Assembly: GCF_035046505.1 (NCBI RefSeq)
Contig: NC_089827.1
Span: 59,834,856 to 59,898,855, forward strand
From: Tiliqua scincoides
Taxonomy: Eukaryota; Chordata; Lepidosauria; Squamata; Scincidae
DNA: 64,000 nt
Reading direction: 5' to 3'
In this document: piece by piece, positions 43,230 through 56,700 of the stretch
Position numbering within the stretch: position 1 is the first letter of the stretch
How the letters are laid out: each line of letters starts with the position of its first letter
The notes under the pieces: model-generated
Databases searched by the model: none
The model's input: only the letters and a program-made list of their open reading frames with translations
What the model was told of the DNA's origin: nothing
Made by a program: the position numbers and the translations under genes

Positions 43230-43740
43230 TGAGGGGGTCAAATGCTCTGAGCACCAGGCTTGGGGGTGGCAGCACACAACTGTCACCCAAACCCCTGTGG
43301 CACCCCACCCCCCCGCAGCATTCAGTCAAGCCTGCACACCAATTTGAGGGCTGCCTCCTGAGCGCATTTTGCCTGGAGGTGCTCTGAGGGCTGGGGAAGT
43401 AGAGTGCTGCGTCCCCAACCCTCTGAAGGCCTTGTAAAGCCCTTGGAGGGTCAAAAAAAAAATCACTTCCAGTTTCTTTTCTGAAACCAGAAGTGAGGTT
43501 TTAAGCCATGAGCCCTCAGAATGCCTCCCTAGCCCTCAGAATGCCTTCTAAAGGCATAAAAAGTCACTTCCTGTTTCCTCTGTGAAATCGGAAGTCATGT
43601 TTTTCAGCCCTCCAAGGGCTTCACAAGGCCTTCAGAGGGTTGAGGAGGCTGGTGGCTGCAGTGGCTTGCAGTCATGATCCCAGGTGGTACTGGGGCCAAG
43701 ATTGCCACTGGCTTCCAGACAACTAATCTAGCAGAGAACA
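43230..43740. repeat. Fold-back repeat
   Basis: CCCTCTGAAGGCCTTGTAAA with GCCCTTGGAGGGTC (43419-43452) recurs inverted as CCCTCCAAGGGCTTCACAAG (43600-43640). ATCACTTCCAGTTTC and its relatives form inner arms. Family unknown. Confidence 0.55.
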
Positions 43741-43806
43741 CAGACATGTAGTCTAGTTGTAAAGAAGGAATAGGGATCACACAACTGTTTCGGACAAAAT
43801 TGTTGA

Positions 43807-43821
43807 TTTATTTATTTATTT
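43807..43821 (-). terminator. LUC7L2: LUC7L2 polyadenylation signal cluster
   Basis: Three overlapping AATAAA hexamers on the minus strand, about 770 bp past the stop codon. Confidence 0.5.
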
Positions 43822-44583
43822 TTACAAGGATGTGCAGTTAACACCCCACAAGAAAAAGCAGAAAGTCTTATGGAAAAAAAAAGAAACAAGTATACTGAAC
43901 ACATACCAATCAAATGGTACAGAGATATGGGACTGGCTTTGATTTCAAAGTTAACAGAAATTTAAAAAAAGAATGAAATGCAACAGCTGTTCAATTTCCA
44001 AGTCTAAATAGGCACTGTAAAAAAAAATTAAAACTGTTTTCTCCAGTGCATGTCTCCAATCTAAACATACTGCCAAACATCTTGGGCTCTCAAGAAGCAA
44101 TTGAGAACACAACCTTACAGTGATAATAAAAGCTTTGTACCCACCCACCCGCCCTCTTTAAAAACCACTCAGTGCTGCTTTTTGAACTGGAGCAAAATTA
44201 GAAGATTTTTATAAAGGTTTGAAAGCATCCAAGGCGAAGAGCACAATATAGTTTGTTCACTATAACTTGTATTGAAAAAGGAGAATAAAACACTGAGACC
44301 TACATCCTGGTACATAAAATTGTCTTTTTTGAAGAAAGATTTTTGAAAATAATGTTTTACAAGTTTATTGGAGGGGAAGGGAGGGAAAAGGACACTGCTT
44401 TAGTTGTCATCAATTGAAAGGGGACAATTCAGACTTCATTATAACCATTTTTATACACTGTACATCTACCCTAGCTGGATCTGTGTGTGGAACTGCTCAC
44501 TGGTGTCCCTTTGAATAACTGTAAACTAAACCACAATATGCAACTCCATAGGAAGCTAAAGGATCAAGTGAATGTACAGCCAG

Positions 44584-44782
44584 TTATATTTCCCCTGCTT
44601 CACGCTCTTCTGAGCTTCTCCTGTCTTCTGATCGGCCATTAGCACTTTCATAGGAACGCTTCCTGTCTTTGCAATCTCGATCTTTAGGTGATTTTTCTCT
44701 GGAGCTCCTGTCTTTGTCATGTGATGTTCTGTTATGGTCTCTTGATCGTTCTTTATCTCTGGAAGATCTTTCTTTCGAGGAC
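44584..44782 (-). CDS. LUC7L2: LUC7L2 exon 10 with stop
   Basis: SSKERSSRDKERSRDHNRTS ... KRSYESANGRSEDRRSSEER ... EAGEI; TAA at 44584-44586. Confidence 0.97.
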
Positions 44783-47700
44783 CTGAAAAAATGCAATAAG
44801 TTTTCAAATGCACACTACTGCATTGGTAACTGTTTATTAGCTACAGCCTAGAATACCCAAATATTAAAAGGCAAAAAGATAATGAAACTTTTCAGGTCCT
44901 GAATAAGAAAACGTAGTTTTATATGGAGTCAGATCAAACCACTTGCTAAATCTGTGACATTCTAAATCTTAGGAGAAACAATCAAATAAGTATGTTGCTG
45001 CCTAAAATATTTTTAAATGTATTTCAATCCAAAATGATTACTGGGCAACTGTTTGAAGAAGGAGAGCACACACATACACATGCAGCATGTAAAGGAGAAA
45101 AACTTATTGAGACAAACTCAAAACAATGTTTTCCTCATGTAAATTATCAGGCTATTCAGAATTTGCATTTGTGCTGAATGATTTGCTTACAAATTGACTA
45201 TTGGGGGGGGGGGTGCCCAACTATAATTTTGTCTGATTTTACTCAAGGCCAGATCCTGAAAAATAACCTACCGGTAACTGTTACCTAAGAACTGTACAGT
45301 CACTAATTCATTAAAAATTAGTAAAAGATCCTAAGATACATTTTACTTATTAACTTTTTAAATTCTAGTCTTCACCTTTTTGTAAATACTATCAGAGTAA
45401 GTGCACTGTGAACAACATACTAGTAGAACCATTAATCAAATCCTTCTTTAAGGTGCCTGGTGTGCTAAGCCTGAGGCTCAACGTACAACTTATAACAGGT
45501 TACTGGGAGTGTGCAATACAATTCACAGTGGAGAGACAGGCAACAAGCTGACTGTGAGCAGGTAAAGCTGCACATAATTGCAACCCTATTTACTCAGAAA
45601 CAGACCCATTGCTTTCCACAGGTGTTCTTAAGTAATGGTGCACTGAATTGTAGCCTGGGACTTTGCTTCAGATGGAAATGAGAACTGCATTCTGGTGTTT
45701 TAAAAACCAGACCCCTGAACGGGGTGTGAACTTCTTTGAAAATGACTTACCAGGAATTGTTCTGAGGTAGCAGCAAAAAGAAAAAAAAGGCGGCATTTTA
45801 CTTTCTTCTCCAAACTGGAAGGGAGCTGAAGGTGCTTATGGGAGTTGTAGGCTTTGTGAGGTGTACGGTGCTGCACTTCCATAGCAGCAACACTCATACA
45901 GACTATAGTTCCCATGAGTCCCTTCTCTTCCTGTTTGGAGAAAAGCTAAAATGGCTGCTTCTGAATACCGTAATTACTCTTAAAATTTCTTCTTTTTTTG
46001 CCACCCCATGTCCTGCTTCTCAACCCAGTCCCACACCCCCAATTCAGACAGCTGCTAAGCTTCCCAGAAGCTCCTATCAGTGTCTGCTCCATTCACTGTA
46101 CTGACCTGTGTATAAGTCAACCCAGGCTTCCAGGATCAATTTTTAGGCATAAGTTATAGGCGAGTATCTACGGTAATGTTTCTGGTGCAGATTTTTCAAC
46201 TGCCTATGCCAAAAGAGAATTATGTTTCCTTTGACACAACTGGGTGATGGTCGAGGCAGCACCTATCTTCACCCAGAAATACTAGCAAAATTAGAAATGC
46301 GTAGTATTAGAAATACTCCTTTTGCAGGATCAACCGTACCTTTTTTTGGAGCTGCGTTCTCTGCTCCTGTCCCTGGAGCTATGCCTGCTCCTCTGGTGGC
46401 TGCGACTCCTGCTGCGGCTGGTGGAACGGGATCGGTGACGGTGACGTTTCTCACGGGACCTGGAACGGGTTCTTTTCTTTCTTTCACGTGAGGAGGAACG
46501 AGATCGATGTCTACGGCGATCTCGGGATCTAGATCTGAAACAAGGTTTACCATGGATGAAAGGCCAATGATTATATTTCCAGAATCTACTGGGTCAGCCC
46601 TATGCACAGCCCTTTGTGGATTAATGTCTATTGGCAAGAGTCTGCTGGTTTTGGAGTTTAACAGAAATTTGAGGCAAATGACCAGCTCTGTAGTTTTGTG
46701 CCTGAGAATCTCTGCGCTAATTAAGAACAGTCAAGTGCATTTACCTCTTATATTTGTTTCACACAATGAGACAACTGAAGGAACACTCAATGGCGATGCT
46801 AGGGTATGTTATGTAGGAATTCAGAACTTCTAATTCTAAAAAAGTCATGAAAGCTTAAGTCCCAAGTGTAAAACAAGCATTTTTTACTAATCTGAAGAAA
46901 GCAGCCAATTCAGTGCTCCTCATATCTTAAACTTGCTGCTCAATACTCAGTTCAAAATGGTCAACATTCACAGCAGGTTCTATAGTATCCAAGGTAGCTC
47001 ATCAAAGACCAATTCCACAGCAAATGTACCTTTTGACAAAAGAGGTAACTTCACACCTTAAGACAAACCAAGAGGTGTATCCTTGATCCCAGTACTAACA
47101 GGAACATGTTTAAGGATTGCCAGTTTTCCAAAAACCAAGTACAAATACACAAGATATAAATGCAATGAACACACAGTTCTAATCCAGTGGGATTGCTTCA
47201 TGGTTGGTGATGAAATGCTAAGGGAGTGTGAAGTTGCCAGCACTGTACCTTTTGGTCTCTAGGAGAAAGACCTTCCTGTTTTATTATTATTATCATTATT
47301 ATCATTATCATTATTATTATTATATTTGACAGACTTAAAGGTTTCATCTTATGAAAATCTGAAGGGGAAAAAAAAAGTTGTTTTCCTACCTTTTGGGGTT
47401 CTTGCTATGGGACCGAGATCTGAAAACAAGTGTAAAATATATGTAAGTTTTATGTTGAAAAATCAACACACACAGTACACTGACTGGAAAAAAACATCAG
47501 TAAAAGAATGCATTCTAATCCAAGTGTAAAACTGATGCAAACAATTAGAACAGCAGAATAAAATCCAGGTCAGAGACATTCCAAGCAGTATTTGCTGGAT
47601 ATATTTTTAATGTACTTTGAAGAACAATAGTTGTTTGTTTCATTAACAGTTTCAAATGGAATAGGTAGGACACAGAAGTCCAATTACTATATCCTACCTA

Positions 47701-50700
47701 TTCCACTTGTAATTGTAAATGAAACACACACAACTGTTGTTCTTCAAAGTACATTAAAATTTATCCCGCAAATATTGTTAGCAATATACATGCAATCTAT
47801 GGAAAAAAGAATTTTAATGCTTAAATGAACAGAACATTCCTGATGTGAAATATTCTAAGGGGAGAATGTGAAAACACTTCTTTCCTCTCTAAGATGCCAA
47901 ATGTAAGATGCATCTAGCACATTTCACCTTACAATTCCTTTTTAGCTTTCAAGCACTAGTCCTCTACTGGTCTTCAGATTATTTTCCTGACAGCCTTGAG
48001 GTTGTGAGACCACATCCAAACTGTGCAGAAATCATACAGACTAGACCTAGACTGCACTTCTGCACACTTATCTGGGATAAGGCCCACTGAACTCTCTGGG
48101 GCTTACTTCTGAGGAGACATGTACAAGATTGTGTTGCATCACTGTTATTTATAATATTGGCACTTGCGGTTTATGTGTTATGCTAGTTGACAACTATAGC
48201 ACATTTCTACCTTCGCAGCTTTTCCCTTTCTTCTTTCTCCCTTTCTTCCCTCCGCTTTAGACGTTCCTGATTTCGTTTCTCCTGTTTATCGGCCACAATT
48301 CTCTGAAAAACAAGACATTTTCAATGAGTATTTTTTTAAAAAAATGAAAAGGTAGGATAACAGAACGTCATAAAAAAATAACCTAACCAAGATACATACT
48401 ACTAAAAACATTCTTCAGAAGTTCACCGAATACTTTACTTTGCAAAACAATGGACAGGCAGATCTTTTTTGAGAAGACATACCAAAGTGAGCAATGCCAA
48501 AAAAACAGAAACCAAATGTAAAGTTCAGAAAATGCACACACAGGTTTTGGAGAAAATAGTAGGCTAAAAACAGGTAAGAGAAATGAAATTTAAAACTCGT
48601 CATCTGATCAGAAGGACAGGTCAATGTGTTCTTGTATAACCTGGGCTGAATAAGACTACAAAACTGTTTTGAAAGAAAGAGTTAGAGAGCTGCTACTTGA
48701 CAAAGATATAACCAAGACAAAGATTGCTGACAGAAAGAAGAAAGGTGAAACTTGACAAGAAGATGGATTGAAAGTTGAATTACATATTGCTTTAGTTTGG
48801 TGCCTGGCTACAATGAAAAACACGAGTTTATTTTCTTAACTCATATATTCATACTTTAAAAAAACTACTTCAAAACTGCTTCCCTTGTAATGCAGGCGTG
48901 CCTCCATACCCACAGAGGTTCTGCTCCAGAACCCCCTGCAAATAGCTGAATCTGCACCTATGGGGGCACCCTCACCCTCCAGAGGAGAGGGGAGCACTCC
49001 AGAGGGTGTTCTGAGTCCTGCAGAGGCCATGCACGTCCGCCCACAGCCACTGCAGGCCTTAGAATAGTGGTTCTCGAACTTTTCTGGCCAGCGGCACGCC
49101 TGATCCTTGTGACCATTGGCCATGGCTCCCCATCACATCACCTCACCTCAGTTACCCCCAAAATGGGGAAGAAGGTGTTATAATTATACACTAGAAACCA
49201 AAAACAAGAGCCGGCACTCTGAGGCTGCAATCCTAACCACAGTTACCTGAAAGTAAGTCCCACTGAACAAAATAGGACTTACTTCTGAGTAGACCTGGTT
49301 AGGATTGTGCCCTGAGTTTGTTAGCAGCACACCTGGAGGGTTTTGGAAAGGGAGGGGGGAGAGAGAAGTGATGAATTTGCTGGGGGAGGGGAAGACTTTG
49401 TTTTGTGTGTATCTGCTAATTGCAAACTGATGTGAAACTGAGACCCAGAGACTGTTTGGCTGCAATCCTAACCTCACTTTCCTGGGAGTAAGTCCCATTG
49501 AACACAACAGGTCTTACTTCTGAGTAGACCTAGCTAGGATTGTGCCTTTTGTCTTATAATAGCAGCCAACATGGGAAGTACCCTCCCCCCCCCAAAAGGA
49601 GGCAGAAGGAAAAAGGGGGATGACTGAAAAGGAATGGGTATTTTTATTTTTTAATCAATTTTTGGAGACAAAGCCATCAAGAGTGGCTTTTTTTACTTTT
49701 TTGAAGGGGGAGGAAAAAGAGAAAGGTGAAGATCTTTGGTTAACCTGACACAGACCCCAAGCCTATGTAGGTCTACTCAGAAGTAAATTCCATTTGAGTC
49801 AATGGGGCTTACTCCCAGGAAAGTGTGAATAGGATTGCAGCCACACAAAGCAAGATTACAACTCACCCCCAAAGTAGATGGGGGCATACTCACACACATA
49901 CACCCCAACATGCAGATGCCAACCCTATTCCCCCCAGACAAGGTGGAGGAATGCAGGCTGGGGTATTTGGACACCCCCCCCCCAAGAGCAGGCTGGGCTC
50001 GCTTCTTCTCAAGTGGAGGAAAGTGTTGCACTGCCTGTACTTACTGGTGGAGCTCTCTCTAGGTCAGGCTTACCTCCCAGTTTGAAGCCTGCCAGGAGCA
50101 CACCCTGTGCTGATGAGATGCAGCACCTCCGCAGCTGCCCAGCCAGCCTTCTCTCCCACCTCCCCCCACCATCGTTCACATGACCTCCCCACCTCACACT
50201 GCCCCACCCACCTCATTCATAGCTGAAGAAAAGCAGCAAGTCAGGAGGAAGCACGTGCAGCTGAGCTGAGCAGCTACGGCTACCTCTCTCACCCAGATGC
50301 CTCACGATGCCCCTGGACACACAGATTGAATACCTGAGCCTTAGAATAATTGTTAGAGAGGAGAAAAAAGATTTGCAGTCTATAACAGTCATTCTGAGGG
50401 CCACAGAGGCCATGGGTGGATGTGCTCTGCCTCTGCAGAAGGCTCTGAACACCCTCCGGAGGTGAGGGGAGCCCTGTGGATCCAATTCACAGTTAACTGA
50501 AATCGTGGATACAGGATAAACGGATATAGGGGCCCCTTTCAAAATGTCTGGTAAACGTTTATTCTTATTGTTTTTCTAACTAGGTTTTTTGAGTTTTCCC
50601 ACCCCACACCGAAAAACCAATGCCACTCTATTCAGTACTAGTTGGTTTTCAACCAAAAGGTTTTCCAAAGTACAAGGGCTATTTTAGTGAAGATAGCCAT

Positions 50701-53700
50701 ATAAAAAACTTCCAATGAACGGAAATCTATTAAAATGGTCTGTTCAGTACCAGCTGTCACCAGTAGCTTGAAGAAAGGAATATGTAATTACCCGAAGTTC
50801 TTCAAGTTTCTCTCTTATTTCAATGAAACCCAAGTGCAGTTTTCCTCCAAAGTGATCTGCAAGCCGCCTGTCATTATCATGTAGGCCAAGATAGGCTGAA
50901 CACACTTCACAGACACGAAGTTTCTGCTGCTGAAAGCTAGAAGCAGGCATGGAGTTCCTATACACTTCCTGGAAAATACACAATACATACATCACAATAC
51001 ATACATGGATTCAACAGGCACAGAAAACAGCTAGCTAAAACAGCCTTTCCCGATCCCAAGCAGGGATAAGGTTGAGGTGGTCCATGTACAAACTCCAGGC
51101 TAAAATTCCAAGCTCCCAGATCTTCTCTCATTGCTGCTTCAGATTTTAGACTGTGTGTGTAGCGTTTGCTCTGGTTGTACATTCCACTGCCGCATGTTTC
51201 TCATACAATGAAGACTAAGGAAGCCTTAGTGAGTGAGCTATATTGGCCATTACTTCAGAATGGTTTATCAGGATCAGCTTAGGAAACAGTGGAACAGTTA
51301 CCTGATTTGCTTTCACCCTGATGCATGATGCCCACTGGTCTGGAAAAGGGGGGAGCAAACAACTTGAGGGAAGCTACCTTTTTGGAGACTGTGCAAGAGC
51401 TGCAAATGAAACCACACACTGGACCAAAATAAATCTGAAAGCATTTAAATTTGTTGATTTACCCAGGCATCTATATTCTACTTTACTGCCTCCAAAATGG
51501 CTTACACCTTTTTAAAGTACAATACAATTGTAGTTATCTCAGGCTAGGATTGGTCTCTATGGCAGCTGGTATTATAAAGCTCCTTCTGGCCTGGAGACCC
51601 AATCTTTTTTCTTCCCCTCAAGACATGCAGACCTTTTCATTTAAAAACTGATCAAAACTAATATGTGGTATATTACATGTGGGGGGGAGGCATGGGGGAA
51701 AGATGGCTGCATACACATCCGATTATGGAAGAGTAAGTTAGGCTGCTGAATGCAACTGTTAAATGCAACTGATAAGAGTAACAGATTGCAATGGAGTAGA
51801 ATAACTTGTGTTTCATACCTTAAATTTTTATTATGTTTTTAGATTAATTTTATTGATATACTGTGATTATTATTTTACTGTGATTTTTCATTGAGCATTG
51901 TTCATTATCTTTATTAAACACAGGCAGGACACAAATGCTGGAAATAAGTCTTCCCAACACTTAATACATATGTGGATTTACAGGACTTTTGAAAATTGTT
52001 GTTCTTGCTCTGGGGCGAGCTGTTTTTGGGTCCAAGTCAAGTCATATTCACGGTGACAAAAATGGGCTCGTCAGCTAAAATACTCTCTGGAGGCAGGCTT
52101 TTTGCATTAAAAAAATGCAAAAGCTTGGCAACCTGGAAGTGTCATCACATCATTGCTAAAGGTGGATCTCAGGGTAGGAAAGTTTGAGAACCTGGACTAG
52201 AAGATTAGTTAGATTAGGATTACTGTTTTAATCTCCCCTCCCAAAGTCCGACTGAAAGCTGCTAAAGTGAATCAGATTCTCCGACTACCTCAGCTTCTCT
52301 CTTCTTTGCCCTTGCTTTTTCTACTTCATCCATTACTTTCTGCGACTCTTCCACATTTCCATCAGCTCCGAGTTGTTCTACTTTCGCAAGCAGCTTTCCA
52401 ATTTCTTCATTCAATTCATGAACTCGTTCAGCCTTTGGGAGAAAACCAAAAGAAATATAACTACATAATATGCAGAAACCATTGTAATATAAAGCTGCTC
52501 ATAGGTGATTACATAGATAACTGGGCTTTCCTGAACAACAACGGGCTGGGGCTGCCAGCCTCTCATTTCCTAAGCTATATAACCTGCAGCACAAGAAACA
52601 GAGAGAGAAAAGTTTAATTACACTTAAAATGGAAGGCTGACACTCCAAAACTTTCACCATGTGCTTTCATTCTAATAGGTTTTCATATGGTATTACCATA
52701 CTTTAAAATGCGCACACACATAACTGACTGTTGCAAGTCAGGATAAAATACTGAAAACATGTTAATAATATTCAACACGTAGTAAAAATTAAAAAAACTC
52801 TCCAGTAATTAAGCTTACTCTAGCTTGGGGGTTGGTGCTCTGTTTCATGTCATGTCAATTGCAAAAGACAGAAAAGGGAGAAAATACATTCTTACACCTG
52901 TAAGTTTAAGCTAGAAGAAAATACTTTCATTTCTCTTTTCCACAAGTAGGAAAATTTAACTGCATAGAAGATCACAAGGTCTGATTTTTCACAGGGGGTT
53001 AACTGCTTTTTCTTCCAAAAGCATGCATTCAATTTCAGTTCAAGTCAAGAAAGTCTGCAACCCATATGAAAAAGTTGCTAAAAGCAAGAGTGCCATGAAA
53101 CCCTGAGCAAGATATGGGAAGCACCAGTTCAAATCTCTGTTCAGTGAGTGACCTTGTGCATGTTTATAATCTTCCAATTACATTTCAACACCTGTAAAAC
53201 AGATCACATGATCTCAATGGGTAACAAAATGATGGAGATGAGTGGAATAATTACAGTGAAATTTTTGGCACACTATGCAGAGCTACTGTAGAGATATTGA
53301 ACAAAATGACAAAAATAAATAACAAACTAGAATTCTCTAAGGAGGGCTCCATGGAAGAGCAATTACATACTTTAGCTGCAACTTCAGCACTGATCTCTTC
53401 TTGGGTTTCTGCAAGTCTTTTCTTTGCCACTTCAGTTCTTCTGTCACAGTCAGCAATGAATGACTGGAGATGATCCATTGCCTAAGGCAACAAAAGACTA
53501 TCACTGCCAGAAATAAGCATTTTTCATTAGACAATGAGTAAATTTATGTACAGTCATAACCCCCCCACTCCTCCCCCCCCACTTTTTCTCAAGTGTTCTA
53601 CTAAAAAATCTAAGTTTTCTGTTTGAGTGACATGTTTAATTGCCAAGGATAGGATTTCTGTGAAATCAACTTAGGCCACATATACATGAATATTTACTGT

Positions 53701-56700
53701 GTCACTGTAACTAAGCACATTTTAAAGTCTTGAAAAGATCACAATGAGTGCCAGTTCGAAAACCCAACCAATTAAATGGTACAGTTATATGGGAAGACTG
53801 AACCACATCCAGGACAGAACTTGAATTGGCAAGAATGGACAAGCCAAAGAGAGAAAGGAGCAAGAATAAGGACTTTACATAAAGAAGCAGTACCCTAGCT
53901 TCTCATACTGTTGATGCCACAGAAGTAAGACTTCCTCTTCCCAAGACAATTCCGCTTATCAGAAATAAAATTATTTCTACTGTAGGAAGAAGAGTCAAAG
54001 AGAACTCTGATATTCCCCCTTCTAAACCTTAACTCACATTCATTCTCTTGAGAAGATTATTTTTTATCTTAATGTGCCAGAAGTACAGAAAGCAAACCCT
54101 TTGGAATAGTTTCTCCACACATGTACATATTATTCTACGAAAAATGAATTGAACGATTAGCCCCGTCCTTATAGGCAAAATGACACTGCCAATGTGTTAA
54201 CTCCTCCCTCTACCCAAAATTATCTGCTAAAATGTTTCAATTGCAAAAAAAGGATGTCGAGCTGAAAATATGTCACAACGCTGCATAGTCCAGTTAAAAC
54301 AATATTGGAAACACTCTGGCACTTTGGTGTTAGGATTTGTTTTTATTAAATTCATTGCCATATGCAATGATCAGTGCCTTTCCTGTTCTCCCTCCCCCAC
54401 ACAGCAGACATAGCTCAAAGATAAAACATACATCAAGCTCAAAGAAAAAGTCTTGTTCTTTGGATGCAATTTCATAGTCTGCTCTTAATGCCAAGTCATG
54501 CACCTTCAGACATTCTCCAAGGTCCATTCTCTGAAAACAGAAAGCACATTTTTACCCAGAAACATTAAATAAGAAGGGGATTTAATCATATCCTAATGAA
54601 GTTTTATTAATTTATCTAAGTTTTAACAATGCATGATTTGAAGATGAATTGAAATAGAACATGCCAGACTTATTTCTACCAGAAGTGATTAGATACAGTC
54701 TGTACCAAAATGTCCAAGAATCACAGTAAAAGTATATTCATAAACAATAACAGAAAGCATGTGTTTGAACTGCAGTCATTTATCAGCAACACTATAAAGC
54801 AACACTAAAGCTGAAAAATCCAAAATAAGATTTCCTCCTTTTTCCCCCGGGTATTTTTCTGACGAGTATATCTGCTATGTAAAGATGCAAACAAGGAACC
54901 AAACGTTAATACAAACTGGATAACTGATCTCTTAAATAAAGAATTAAGGATTACAATTTTTTTTTTGGTGAAGCTACATTTTTCTCCCATGGCACTTTTA
55001 CTTTCATTTATGCAACTCTGACTATGCTCCCTGCACTCACCATGACATAATCAGAAAATAGTGGCATTTTCTATTATTATAAAGAAGTCCAAGTTCACGA
55101 AATGGTATTGAACATGTCTCTGCCAGTGGTGTATTGGGAGTGGAACTGCAGAGAAAACTTATTTTAAAAAATACCAGAGGCAGTGAGTGCTAAGCATTAA
55201 CATCCAGTGATATATGCAGACTTCGAAGCTTAAGCCTTAGAATTCCCTGAAATTACTTTTTGAACACATTAAGCCTACACAGTGCTCCAGAAAACTGTGA
55301 ACTAGGAGGTTAAAAATGAACTCAAAACTAGAGTACAGCCTATATACTTCAAGAAATATTCAAAATAAGCAGCCATCTTCCAGTAAAACTACCTTAAAGG
55401 ACTAACTGATGACTATGAGCCATGATGGTTATGCACTACCTCTGCATTCAGCAGCAGTATGCTTCTCAATACTAGTTGCAGGGGAGCAATGATAGAACAG
55501 AATATCTGCTTGTGGTTGTCCCAGGGACAGTTGATAGGCCTCTGTAGAAAACGGGATGCTGGACTAGATGGGCCCATGGCCTGATCCAGCAGGGCTTTTC
55601 CTATGTGCTTGTATTTGGTTAAAAGTCTACTGATTTGACATCCAGAGTAATAAAGATTGGAGATGCTGCACACAAGACTCAAATATGAAGCTGGGGAGTG
55701 CTTTTCACTTCCCTGTTACATCAAGTTTCTCTTTCCAGCAACTAAGCCTGCAATCTTCAGCCTTTTTCATTTCATGGCACAGTGAGAAGTCACTACAATT
55801 ATCAAGGCAACCACCGTTTTTTGACAATTGACAAAGCACACCACACTGCTGGCAGAGAGCTCACACTCCCCAATTGCCTTACGAATATATGACCCTCCTC
55901 AAAACTCCCATGGCACACCTGCAGACCATTCGAGGCACACAATGTGCCATGGCACACTGGTTGAAAATTGCTGAACTAAGCTGTCTGCATTCTCTTATCT
56001 TGCTTTCTCTGTGGCTGAACTGCCTTTAGCATATTCACTGTTGCCTATCAAAAGTGTGACATTTTTTCCTTCCTTTCTTACCAGCTCAAAACCGCAAAGT
56101 TACATTCTGCTTTGGTATATGTTTTTACTCAAAGACAATTCAGACTGCACTATCTGGCTGTTGGGGAAGGAAGGTGGAGTAGGTAGAAACATGCTTCAGC
56201 TCAGATCCTGAGAACTGAGAGGTGTTCTATTTACTTGGAGCCAATTGTTACACACCATAAGTGAGCAGCTACTTACATTTGGCAATTCCCTTCCCCCCAA
56301 AATACATAACTAATGTTATGTTAACAAACAACATGACATAGTACACCTTTCAGTGGTATGTTCAATAAGGGCAGCTCAGAGCTCTCATTATCAGATTTAT
56401 TTATTTAAAATATTTATAACTTGCCTTTCTAACAATGTTCTACCAGGGGGCTCCGGAGATAGTTACTGCATTGATTTGAAAGCAAAAGTTCTCCATAATT
56501 AGCATAATTATGGCAATGCAGATTTCTGTGTACCATGAAAAGCAAAAAACAGACATGTCCAGGGAGAGATAAACAGTTTATCACAATATCAAATGCATAC
56601 TGAGGTAGTTGCTAAAGAAGCTTAAAGTCATGTGTTATTTCCAGTATGCGGAGATTTAAGGATGCTAAGATTTTTGATACTAATTGTCTTGGAAAAGCAT

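Larger units (their letters stand above)
48893..50540. mobile_element. Compound Tigger-like fold-back, filled with other repeats
   Basis: Left GCAGGCGTGCCTCCATACCC...GAGGCCATGCACGTCC (48893-49065) is mirrored at the right by GAGGCCATGGGTGGATG...GATATAGGGGCCCC (50390-50540). Between them lie a hAT-like piece from 49065 and three palindromic repeats. Confidence 0.5.

Noticed and set aside
46222-46637. Open frames opposite the LUC7L2 RS exon
   Set aside because: They are by-products of the repetitive Arg/Ser codons; the minus-strand RS frame matches LUC7L2 and has both splice sites.
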